Source: Cyclobacteriaceae bacterium (GTDB lineage: Bacteria; Bacteroidota; Bacteroidia; Cytophagales; Cyclobacteriaceae). Taken from it: 64,000 bases of DNA. The stretch's first letter is position 1, and each line of letters opens with the position of its first letter. Positions 24,841 to 31,943 of this stretch are shown here, one piece after another. The position numbers and the translations under genes are program-made. Location of the stretch: assembly GCA_030584025.1 (NCBI GenBank), contig CP129487.1:2926001-2990000 (forward strand), written 5' to 3'. The notes below the pieces were generated by a model. It was not told where the DNA came from. It made no database searches and saw only the letters and a program-made list of their open reading frames with translations.

Positions 24841-25365
24841 ATGATACGTTTACTAATAGCACTGACATTTTTGGTATCGGGACAAGGTTGGTCGCAGACG
24901 ACAGACAACTACGCAAAGACAATTGAGAAATTAAGAAGTAAAGGAAAACTGACGACAAAGAGTTCTATCGACAAAACATTTGTAGGTTCCGTGACAGGTT
25001 ACTACGACAAGGACTCAATTGTTTTAATAAGTAGTTTAACAGACGCAGAAGCAGCGGGGACAGAGACTCTATATTTCATTAAAGACGGGACTCTGAAGAA
25101 AGTATTCGTGATGGAGGCAACATTTGACTCGAATGACGAATGGAAAGAATATTATACAAAGCACAAATCAATCGACAATTGTTACAAGTGCCATGGAAAA
25201 ACAAACTGTATCGTGACAGAGATAATATTTGACGACAAGCCGACAATTTTTGTGACTGAGAACAAAAGAAAAAGAGGGCTGACCGGAGAAAACAAGGAAA
25301 AGATGTTACTTGATGTTAAGCGGACATTTGACGAATTGAAGGTTCTTGTAAGAGATTTGGAGTAA
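24841..25365 (+). CDS. Exported protein with single CxxCH motif (174 aa)
   Basis: Signal peptide MIRLLIALTFLVSGQGWSQ. The mature part has a beta-rich region (FVGSVTGYYDKDSIVLISSL) and one CYKCH followed by GKTNC. CxxCH is the covalent haem-binding motif of c-type cytochromes, but one motif in an otherwise non-cytochrome sequence is weak evidence; a disulphide or zinc site is equally possible. ATG follows CATTGGACA. No family is recognised. Confidence 0.6.
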   Translation: MIRLLIALTFLVSGQGWSQTTDNYAKTIEKLRSKGKLTTKSSIDKTFVGSVTGYYDKDSIVLISSLTDAEAAGTETLYFIKDGTLKKVFVMEATFDSNDEWKEYYTKHKSIDNCYKCHGKTNCIVTEIIFDDKPTIFVTENKRKRGLTGENKEKMLLDVKRTFDELKVLVRDLE

Positions 25366-25374
25366 ATGCGGCCA

Positions 25375-25508
25375 GCCCCTAACAACATGTTTGCGCTATG
25401 GCCGGGTGACAAATTAAATTTTAGTAATTTTAAACAACAACGTTTGGGTTCGTAGGACAACACGCGGCTTCGGAAGCCGGCCACATCGCAAACACAAACG
25501 TTGGCGGT
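25375..25508 (+). repeat. attC site 27 (medium class)
   Basis: GCCCCTAAC (25375-25383) to GTTGGCGGT (25500-25508). Closely similar to sites 16 and 30: arms TGTTTGCGCTATGGCCGGG and CCGGCCACATCGCAAACA. Confidence 0.86.
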
Positions 25509-25580
25509 AATTAAGAGACAGCAACGCAACCTCAAATCAGTGATATTCATCTTAGATTAGTAAATAAAGATTAGATTGAC

Positions 25581-26360
25581 ATGAAAAAAATAATAACACT
25601 AACATCAATTTTCCTGATAGTTATATCTTGTTCAAAAGATGACGACTTATTGATTCCTGCCGAACTTGATAATCCAAGTGGTATGATAGTATTCTGCCAA
25701 GCTTCAATAGATGATACCTTAAGAATAGTTGAATACGAGTATGACAATGCTAATTTGATAAAAGAAACCTCAATTCTAAATGGAGAGGTTCATAGCGAGA
25801 CAACTTTTGAATATAATTCAGAAAATCAGATAACCTCAGAAATATATCTGACTGATTGGAAAAAAACTGAGATGACCTATATTTATAATGAGGATAACCA
25901 ACTAATTAATATTTTATACAAATTCACTGACTATGACACTGATGGACAAATAACAAACACAAGTGAAAACGAAGCTCCGAGAGAATATGATAACAATAAA
26001 TTAGTTAAAGAATGGGAATATTGGGGTGGATTTAATACATATGAGTATAGTGGTGATAAGGTTGTTAAAAAGATTGACTATACCAAGAATGGTGAAAAAC
26101 ACCACATTACGACTTATAAATATTTTGGAGATTTATTGACTGAAGAAAAAAAGGAGACAAAAGCTGGCAGTTTAATGTATTTAAAAACCTACAAGTATGA
26201 TTCTCAAAACCGATTAGTTCAAATTCAAGACGGAGAAAATATTATTGAGGAAAATGATTACATTGATAAAAAACTGATTGAAAAAAGAACTTACTATTTC
26301 GGAATTGACCCAGGATTTGATGTTTGTTATGGAAACTATATTTATAGATATGAATATTAA
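25581..26360 (+). CDS. YD-repeat-like lipoprotein
   Basis: A 259-aa protein with a signal peptide and lipobox (LIVISC, Cys about residue 17). The body is a run of tyrosine-rich strand repeats: VEYEYDNANLIKETSI, TTFEYNSENQITSEI, MTYIYNEDNQLINILY, NTYEYSGDKVVKKIDY, TYKYDSQNRLVQIQD. This is the pattern of RHS/YD repeats in surface-exposed Bacteroidota lipoproteins. It lacks an RHS core or toxin domain. Asp codons are mixed GAT/GAC, so it is less typical of the array. Confidence 0.75.
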   Translation: MKKIITLTSIFLIVISCSKDDDLLIPAELDNPSGMIVFCQASIDDTLRIVEYEYDNANLIKETSILNGEVHSETTFEYNSENQITSEIYLTDWKKTEMTYIYNEDNQLINILYKFTDYDTDGQITNTSENEAPREYDNNKLVKEWEYWGGFNTYEYSGDKVVKKIDYTKNGEKHHITTYKYFGDLLTEEKKETKAGSLMYLKTYKYDSQNRLVQIQDGENIIEENDYIDKKLIEKRTYYFGIDPGFDVCYGNYIYRYEY

Positions 26361-26362
26361 CA

Positions 26363-26497
26363 ACCGCCAACACACAATATAAAACAGTTGGGGTTCAGTG
26401 GTTTGCGAGGCTTTAGTTCTCGCTCCAACTTTTTCCAACGGTGGATAGGAACGCGCTCCGAAAACCCAACCGTTTCATATTGTAAAACGTTGGCGGT
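26363..26497 (+). repeat. attC site 28 (medium class)
   Basis: ACCGCCAAC (26363-26371) to GTTGGCGGT (26489-26497). Arms ACAATATAAAACAGTTGGG and CCCAACCGTTTCATATTGT pair; the arm sequence is unlike other sites. Confidence 0.82.
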
Positions 26498-26530
26498 AAT
26501 ACGCTGACAAGAAAAATCAGACAACCTAAA

Positions 26531-26926
26531 ATGAGAATCATTCTATTTTATATATGTCAGACATTATTAGGACTTGCCTTCTATAATTTGGCGTACATGG
26601 CGACTTTAAGGCTGGACTTTTTCGAATGGGGGAACTCTCAAAATGACGGACTTTACCTTTTATTCGTCCCGATAGTGATACTGCCGACAATATTAATTAC
26701 TTCCGGAGTAAAATATCTAGTGACAAAGAAATTAGACGTGGACGAGTTTTACAAACGGAGTTTCACTGGGACAATAATTTTATCATTAGTCTGTTCGGCA
26801 CTTGCAGTAAGTGATACAATGTGGCCGACAGTGGTAATATCTCTTGTAACAACATTAGCAATAGTAATTGAGACAATTATCATATCCCGACAATTATTAA
26901 CAAAAGGACTTAGGGTTAAGACATAG
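26531..26926 (+). CDS. Integral membrane protein, four TM helices (131 aa)
   Basis: Hydrophobic segments at about residues 3-22, 42-62, 80-96 and 100-120, with a cytoplasmic loop TKKLDVDEFYKR between helices 2 and 3. Compact and uncharged in the helices. No family is recognised. Confidence 0.6.
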   Translation: MRIILFYICQTLLGLAFYNLAYMATLRLDFFEWGNSQNDGLYLLFVPIVILPTILITSGVKYLVTKKLDVDEFYKRSFTGTIILSLVCSALAVSDTMWPTVVISLVTTLAIVIETIIISRQLLTKGLRVKT

Positions 26927-26946
26927 GAGATAAGCGGACGCGTACT

Positions 26947-27078
26947 ACCGCCAACAACGTGTTTAAGCTACTGGCGGTGGACGACCAAATATTTAATACA
27001 TTTGCTTAACAACGTTTTCCCACGCGGATACTGGCGGCTTCGCAAGCGCCAGCATCTTAAACACAAAACGTTGGTGGC
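26947..27078 (+). repeat. attC site 29 (medium class)
   Basis: ACCGCCAAC (26947-26955) to GTTGGTGGC (27070-27078). Arms GTGTTTAAGCTACTGGCGG and the CGCCAGCATCTTAAACAC region pair, with an inner GGCTTCGCAAGCG turn. Confidence 0.83.
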
Positions 27079-27094
27079 AAGCTTTTTTGGACAG

Positions 27095-27643
27095 ATGAGA
27101 CTTCTAATTATAGCAATAATATCACTTGGACTTTTGAGTTGCTCTAAACCGGCAGACACTTCATCCAATTTACAGCAAGCGGACTCATTAAAAACTGAAA
27201 TTGACAGTACCACGACTTATGAGTTTGATTATGATGCGCAATTCAAGTTGGACAATTATTTAACGACAGACTCATTTGACGAAAAAACAAATGACTTAAT
27301 AGACTTCGAATGTGCCATTTTAATCTATCCAACTTCTGAACAAATTGACGAAAAGAAAAAGAATGAAGGAGAAGAAGATTTTTATATTGGGGCTGACGAT
27401 AGTAATTGGTATCAAGCAATGGCAATTGAGAAAATTGACTCCGCAGGTATTAAGACAATTACCGCAAGCGGACGCTATTTAAGATTAAGGGGACAAAATA
27501 AAACTTGGGACCTGGACATAAGAAAAAAGAATTTGCCAGCATGGAATTTAATTTTCTTTAAGCCGACCAAAGAACCAAAAATTATCTCGACAGTTGACTT
27601 AACCGTGGACGAAACTAAGAACTATTTTGAAATTAGGGATTAA
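27095..27643 (+). CDS. Lipoprotein of unknown function (182 aa)
   Basis: Signal peptide and lipobox LGLLSC (Cys about residue 17), followed by an acidic linker (KPADTSSNLQQADSLKTEID) and a mixed alpha/beta domain with several Trp. ATG 27095 follows TTTTTGGACAG. No family is recognised. Confidence 0.65.
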   Translation: MRLLIIAIISLGLLSCSKPADTSSNLQQADSLKTEIDSTTTYEFDYDAQFKLDNYLTTDSFDEKTNDLIDFECAILIYPTSEQIDEKKKNEGEEDFYIGADDSNWYQAMAIEKIDSAGIKTITASGRYLRLRGQNKTWDLDIRKKNLPAWNLIFFKPTKEPKIISTVDLTVDETKNYFEIRD

Positions 27644-27649
27644 AAGCCA

Positions 27650-27783
27650 GCCACCAACAACATGTTTGCGCTATGGCCGGGCGACCAGTTAAATTTTAGT
27701 ATTTTTATAAAACCAACGTTTGGTTTCGTGGACAACGCGCGGCTTCGGAAGCCGGCCACATCGCAAACACAAACGTTAGCAGC
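27650..27783 (+). repeat. attC site 30 (medium class)
   Basis: GCCACCAAC (27650-27658) to GTTAGCAGC (27775-27783). Near-identical to site 16 through the arms and GGCTTC/GAAGCC hairpin. Confidence 0.86.
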
Positions 27784-27822
27784 AACTCTGACCGGACATT
27801 TCAAAGATTAAACAGAACGATA

Positions 27823-28866
27823 ATGAGATTAATCATACTTTTATTTCTGAGCATTTTAACTCTGTTGACATCGTGCAATGGACAGACAACTGATAAGAAA
27901 AATATTGCAAACCAAATTGTAAATGGCGACACAGTAAAGGAACTTGGAAACAGTATAATGGTTGTTTACCAAGACAAGAAAAACGTTTATTGGTTTGGCA
28001 GTTGGGAAACAGGAGTTTATAGATTTGATGGAAAGGCATTGATTAATTACACATCAAATCACGGCTTGCCAAACAATAGAGTTGATGAAATACAACAAGA
28101 TAAATCTGGTAATATATACTTCACCAGCTTTTATTCAAAGCCGACCATTGTTAAGTTTGACGGAAATACATTTACAACATTAGCTCCAATCTCCAGCAAT
28201 GATTGGCAACTTAAATCCACAGATTTATGGTTTAAACATACGTACGATTTAGAAAATTACGTTTATCGGTATGACGGTACAAGTTTACATAAATTGCAGT
28301 TGCCTGAGCCACCAAGTCTGCCCAATCCTTTTGGAGTTTACAGTATTTATAAAGACATAAAAGGAAATATTTGGTTTGGTACAAACCCTGTTGGTGTTTG
28401 CCGATATGATGGAAAATCGTTTGATTGGATAACAGAAGAAGATGTAACGGAATTTCGTAACGAAGGTGCAAACGGAGTACGTTCAATTACGGAAGACAAA
28501 AATGGTGACTTTTGGTTTAATACCGAAAATCGTTATAGTGTTTACGATAGCACAACTTTAAAAAGTAGTAAGTTTTATACAAGACATGGAAGTATAGGCA
28601 GTTTAGATGGAAAGAATAGCAGTGGTCTAAATGAGTACCTATCAACAGTTAAAGACAACAATAATAATTTGTGGTTTGTAACCTATCGCAGTGGCGTTTG
28701 GAAATACGATGGAACGAAAATTACTCATTATCCCGTTCAAAATAACGCACAAGACATTACGCTATTTAGCATTTTCAAAGACAACAATGGTGACCTTTGG
28801 CTTGGAACTCACGAAAACGGAGCATATAAATTTGATGGACAGGCATTTGAGAAATTTAAACTATAA
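27823..28866 (+). CDS. Two-component-regulator-propeller lipoprotein
   Basis: A 347-aa protein with signal peptide and lipobox LLTSC (Cys about residue 18). The rest is a series of Reg_prop-type blades: YWFGSWETGVYRFDGKALIN, HGLPNNRVDEIQQDKSGNIY, NIWFGTNPVGVCRYDGKSFD, DFWFNTENRYSVYD, NLWFVTYRSGVWKYDG, DLWLGTHENGAYKFDG. Such blades form the periplasmic sensor of Y_Y_Y-type hybrid kinases. Here they stand alone on a lipid anchor with no kinase, suggesting a soluble binding propeller. Compare the complete kinase at 53673. Confidence 0.85.
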   Translation: MRLIILLFLSILTLLTSCNGQTTDKKNIANQIVNGDTVKELGNSIMVVYQDKKNVYWFGSWETGVYRFDGKALINYTSNHGLPNNRVDEIQQDKSGNIYFTSFYSKPTIVKFDGNTFTTLAPISSNDWQLKSTDLWFKHTYDLENYVYRYDGTSLHKLQLPEPPSLPNPFGVYSIYKDIKGNIWFGTNPVGVCRYDGKSFDWITEEDVTEFRNEGANGVRSITEDKNGDFWFNTENRYSVYDSTTLKSSKFYTRHGSIGSLDGKNSSGLNEYLSTVKDNNNNLWFVTYRSGVWKYDGTKITHYPVQNNAQDITLFSIFKDNNGDLWLGTHENGAYKFDGQAFEKFKL

Positions 28867-28879
28867 CAGAAAAAGAGCA

Positions 28880-29013
28880 GCTGCTAACAAAATGTTTGCG
28901 CAATGGTGGGGTTTGGTGTTTCTATAAGTTTCTATCTTCGTTCAACGTTTGGTCACGTGGGACAATGAAGCGTTTCAAAGTCCCACCACTGCGCAAACAC
29001 AAACGTTGGCGGC
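28880..29013 (+). repeat. attC site 31 (medium class, last of array)
   Basis: GCTGCTAAC (28880-28888) to GTTGGCGGC (29005-29013). No GCCGCCAAC follows downstream, so the cassette after it lacks its own attC. Confidence 0.84.
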
Positions 29014-29029
29014 AAGACAAGACAAAAAA

Positions 29030-29143
29030 ATGAAAGACCTCGGACAAGTTAACGACCGACAGATTATTTATATCAACACAAAGACGGAGGAGTGGAAACG
29101 AACCTACCGACAAGCAATTGGCTTGCAATGGGAAGAACATTAA
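29030..29143 (+). CDS. Truncated terminal cassette frame (37 aa)
   Basis: ATG at 29030 starts a short frame (MKDLGQVNDRQIIYINTKTE...) with cassette-like composition (GGACA, GAC). It ends at 29143, where composition changes. It may be the 5' end of a gene cut off when the array's distal end was lost. No family is recognised. Confidence 0.3.
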   Translation: MKDLGQVNDRQIIYINTKTEEWKRTYRQAIGLQWEEH

Positions 29144-29276
29144 GCTTTCTGCTGCTTCTGGACTATGCAATATTGAACCTTTACGAGAATTTAGAGAAGC
29201 ATTTGACAAACTCGCTCAAAACCTAAAGCTTCCATACAAATTGACCTGGGAAGAGAGGTTGCCAATGAAGAATTGA
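29127..29276 (+). pseudogene. Possible gene remnant at array end
   Basis: A different + strand frame reads about 49 residues without a start codon (including GLCNIEPLREFREAFDKLAQ and LPYKLTWEERLP) and stops at 29276. It looks like the C-terminus of a real helical protein, beginning where the last cassette ends. No family is recognised. From 29277 to 29479 I see no gene, only a short inverted repeat (AGGGACACTAATATCCCT) and the hairpin at 29408. Confidence 0.3.
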
Positions 29277-29407
29277 GTTGCGCAGCATAGTAAACTTGCC
29301 ATTACAGGGACACTAATATCCCTCCTCTTAACATCTCAATTGGCTTAAGTTATATCTGTAACCAAGCTTTACGTGAAGGAATAGCACACACCAAAATTAT
29401 CTAAAGC

Positions 29408-29424
29408 GGGCGACACAGTCGCCC
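29408..29424. repeat. REP-like hairpin shared with attC site 20
   Basis: GGGCGAC-ACA-GTCGCCC, a perfect 7-bp stem. The same sequence, with the preceding GC, lies inside attC site 20 (20123-20139). Here it is in the intergenic region downstream of paaN. Confidence 0.7.
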
Positions 29425-29479
29425 CTATCCACCTCCCCTTTGCGGCCTGCGAATGCCTCGCTACAGCTACTGAGGGTTA

Positions 29480-31150
29480 TTAACCCGCAGCTACCGGCTC
29501 ACGATGACCAACCCATGTAAATCGCTTTATTACATATTCTGGATTCGTAAATGACGCGTTACCCGAAGGATTACCACCCGTTACGTGAAAATCGGAGAAG
29601 CTGGCATTTTGATTCATATAAATGCCCCCCACTAAATTGAACGATACAGGTGTAGCCGCTAACGCCATCGCATCTGCAATCTTTTCGCGAACTGAACTAT
29701 CGGTTGTGTAAGCTCCACATGAAATAGCTCCATGATGTAGCGCCATTTCTTGCGCTAAGGCAATGGCGTGATCGGTGTCTTTGGTTTTAATCAATAACGC
29801 AATGGGGCCGAATAATTCTTTGCTGAAGATTTCCTTCTTCGCTGCATCAACCTCCACTAAAATGGGTGTATTGATACGCGCATTTTTAAACATCGGGTTT
29901 TCTATAGCACGCGACTTAACCCAAACTTTGCCAGGAATCTTTTCGGCATCTGCCACGCGTGTGCACGTGTTCTTATTTTGAATGGCACCCAACACAAATG
30001 GTCCCGCCTTCGGGTTATCGGCCAGGCTGTTGATGTTGTCCACCAATTTCTGCGCAAACTCTTCAAAGCTTACCGTGCCGGAAGCTGTTTTTATTCCACT
30101 TTCAGGAATATAAAAGTTTTGTGGCGCGGTGCACATCTGGCCTGAATATAACGACAATGAAAAAGCAAGATTGGAAGCCACTTTATCTGCATCAGCCACG
30201 GAATCCAGAATAACTGAATTCACACCTGTTTTTTCAGTAAACACAGCCTTGCCCTGTAAGCCTTCGAGATAACTTCCAAATGCACTGTTTCCGGTAAAGT
30301 CAATTAATTTAACAGATGGGTGCTCAGCCAATTCCTTAGTGATCGTCTTATCGTATGCGTCAACCGCCAGTTGACAAATATTCGGATCAAGATTTTGCTC
30401 ACTCAATACCTGCTGAATTTCTGCAACCACTAACGCGATCGGCAATACAGCACCGGGGTGCGGCTTTACGATAACAGGATTTCCTGTTACCAGACTTGCG
30501 TAAAGTCCCGGAACAGTATTCCACGTAGGAAAAGTCGAACATCCGATAACCAACGAAATTCCTTTTGGTACGGCACGCCACTCTTTATTTAACTGAATGT
30601 TGAATTTTCCCATCGGTTTGTCCCACAATGTGGCGGAGGGAAATCGTTGCAATTCTTCATAACCTGCTGCGATGGCCTCTAACGCGCGATCTGCAGCATG
30701 CGGACCCGATGCCTGAAATGCCATCATGTAACCCTGACCGGTAGTGTGCATGGTGGCATATGCAATTTCAAAAAACCGGGCACGAACGCGTTCCAGCGAT
30801 TCAATCAAAATTCCGGTTCGTTCCTGAACAGAGACTTTCCTCCAAACATGATAAGCACTTTGTGCGCGATTAATCAATGTATCAACTGAAAAAGCCGGAT
30901 AGGTAATACCCAAAGGTTCTTGTGTATAGGGTGATTCTTCAACACCAATCCACGCTGCCGCATCTGCCTGCTTCAATAACTCAAACTTCTTTCCCAATGC
31001 TGCTTTAAAAGCAGCTTGTCCATCAGCATCAGCCGTTTCACCATAAACTGCCGGTGCAGGATGCTCCGGGTAGGCGGCAAAGAATGTGCGTTTGTGTAAA
31101 GCATCAATCGCCTGATTCAATAGTGTGCTGTGTTTCTCGAATAATCCCAT
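29480..31150 (-). CDS. paaN: Phenylacetic acid degradation protein PaaN (aldehyde dehydrogenase family)
   Basis: A 556-aa protein matching the ALDH-only (short) PaaN type. The ALDH fold is recognisable from SLVIGCSTFPTWNTVPGLYA, GNPVIVKPHPGAVLP, the Glu-containing FTEKTGVNS and the nucleophile region SGQMCTAPQN (Cys near residue 338). In phenylacetate catabolism PaaN-type enzymes oxidise a ring-cleavage aldehyde; short forms lack the hydratase domain. No other paa genes are nearby, so involvement in that pathway is inferred from family. Codon use is typical of the core genome. Confidence 0.85.
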   Translation of the reverse strand: MGLFEKHSTLLNQAIDALHKRTFFAAYPEHPAPAVYGETADADGQAAFKAALGKKFELLKQADAAAWIGVEESPYTQEPLGITYPAFSVDTLINRAQSAYHVWRKVSVQERTGILIESLERVRARFFEIAYATMHTTGQGYMMAFQASGPHAADRALEAIAAGYEELQRFPSATLWDKPMGKFNIQLNKEWRAVPKGISLVIGCSTFPTWNTVPGLYASLVTGNPVIVKPHPGAVLPIALVVAEIQQVLSEQNLDPNICQLAVDAYDKTITKELAEHPSVKLIDFTGNSAFGSYLEGLQGKAVFTEKTGVNSVILDSVADADKVASNLAFSLSLYSGQMCTAPQNFYIPESGIKTASGTVSFEEFAQKLVDNINSLADNPKAGPFVLGAIQNKNTCTRVADAEKIPGKVWVKSRAIENPMFKNARINTPILVEVDAAKKEIFSKELFGPIALLIKTKDTDHAIALAQEMALHHGAISCGAYTTDSSVREKIADAMALAATPVSFNLVGGIYMNQNASFSDFHVTGGNPSGNASFTNPEYVIKRFTWVGHREPVAAG

Positions 31151-31172
31151 ATCGCAAATTCAGTTATATCTT

Positions 31173-31886
31173 TTACTTGTTGTATCCAAAAACTTTCTTT
31201 AACAATTCGGTTGTACGTGCCACCGGATCTTGCCTGATTTTTTTCTCTTCACCCGCTATGAGCAAAAACAATCCATCCATTGCTTTTGTTGTAGCGTAAT
31301 CATTCAAATCAGGATTTACCTTTTCCACCAATGGAATTTTGTTGTACGTATTAATGATATCCCCATAATATTTTGTGGCATTCACTTTATTTAGTGAGTT
31401 GGCGATAACCGGTGCAAACTTTTCGCGAAGCTGGGCTGATGTGGTGCGCTTCAGGTATTCAGTAGCTGCGTTCTCATCTCCTTTTAAAATTCCCCACGCA
31501 TCCTGTATGGTCATTTGTTTGATCGCATTAACAAAAATTGGTTTTGCTTCTTTGGCAGCATCTTCTGCTCCGCGATTCAGAGTCATGACAAATTTATCCA
31601 CTTCATTGCCCAAGCCGATCTGACGCAGCTTGTCTTCTACTTTTTTCACATCGGGTGGAAATGGAATCTTGATCTGTGGATTTTTAAAGTAACCATCCAG
31701 TTGCGAGGCCTGATCTGAACCGGTAGAAATTCCTTTAACTAAAGCTTCCTTTAGTCCTTCAGCCACTTCAGCTGTGGTAAGTTCACCTCCGCCAAGCGAC
31801 TTATTCAAATCACCCAACGCCTGATTGATTTGTGCTGAGGTGCATGCACCCAGTACAAACGCTGAAATCCATAGCAAATACCGCAT
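31173..31886 (-). CDS. DUF4197 lipoprotein
   Basis: 237 aa from ATG at 31886, preferred over an earlier in-frame ATG because it yields a clean signal peptide MRYLLWISAFVLGACTS with lipobox LGAC. The mature helical protein (AEVAEGLKEALVKGISTGSD, then FPPDVKKVEDKLRQIGLG) matches the DUF4197 family of exported proteins. Function unknown. It lies 22 bases upstream of paaN on the same strand and may be co-transcribed with it. Confidence 0.82.
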   Translation of the reverse strand: MRYLLWISAFVLGACTSAQINQALGDLNKSLGGGELTTAEVAEGLKEALVKGISTGSDQASQLDGYFKNPQIKIPFPPDVKKVEDKLRQIGLGNEVDKFVMTLNRGAEDAAKEAKPIFVNAIKQMTIQDAWGILKGDENAATEYLKRTTSAQLREKFAPVIANSLNKVNATKYYGDIINTYNKIPLVEKVNPDLNDYATTKAMDGLFLLIAGEEKKIRQDPVARTTELLKKVFGYNK

Positions 31887-31943
31887 AATCGTTATCTTTA
31901 AGGGCTCCAAATTACCCAACAATTTGTAAAAACCTACAGGGTT

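Larger units (their letters stand above)
1..29143 (+). mobile_element. Integron-type gene-cassette array, 31 attC-like sites, no integrase in window
   Basis: Thirty complete cassettes plus a partial first and a truncated last unit are delimited by palindromic attC-like sites of 94-177 bp. Each site has outer R boxes (variable bases plus AAC on the left, GTT plus variable bases on the right), a 4-5 nt unpaired spacer, L boxes (typically GGTTTGG and CCAAACC) and a variable centre. In 30 of 30 cassettes the variable bases after G|TT at the cassette start are complementary to those before AAC at its end. That is expected for integrated circular cassettes and not for a repeat inserted as a unit. 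All genes but one are on the + strand. No tyrosine recombinase is encoded here; orientation predicts intI/attI left of the window. Inference: chromosomal integron tail or CALIN. Confidence 0.85.

Noticed and set aside
24841..25365. c-type cytochrome
   Set aside because: A single CxxCH (CYKCH) in an otherwise non-haem-like small protein is insufficient.
472..29013. CRISPR array
   Set aside because: Repeats are 94-177 bp imperfect palindromes and the intervening units are variable-length genes, not short uniform spacers; no cas genes.
472..29013. Palindromes as MITEs or REP elements inserted between genes
   Set aside because: The terminal bases match across each gene rather than within each palindrome, and there are no target-site duplications around the palindromes.
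1..29143. Integron integrase, transposase or toxin-antitoxin genes in the array
   Set aside because: I looked for tyrosine-recombinase, DDE and common TA signatures among the translated genes and saw none; HNH and PD-(D/E)XK motifs were the only nuclease-like ones.
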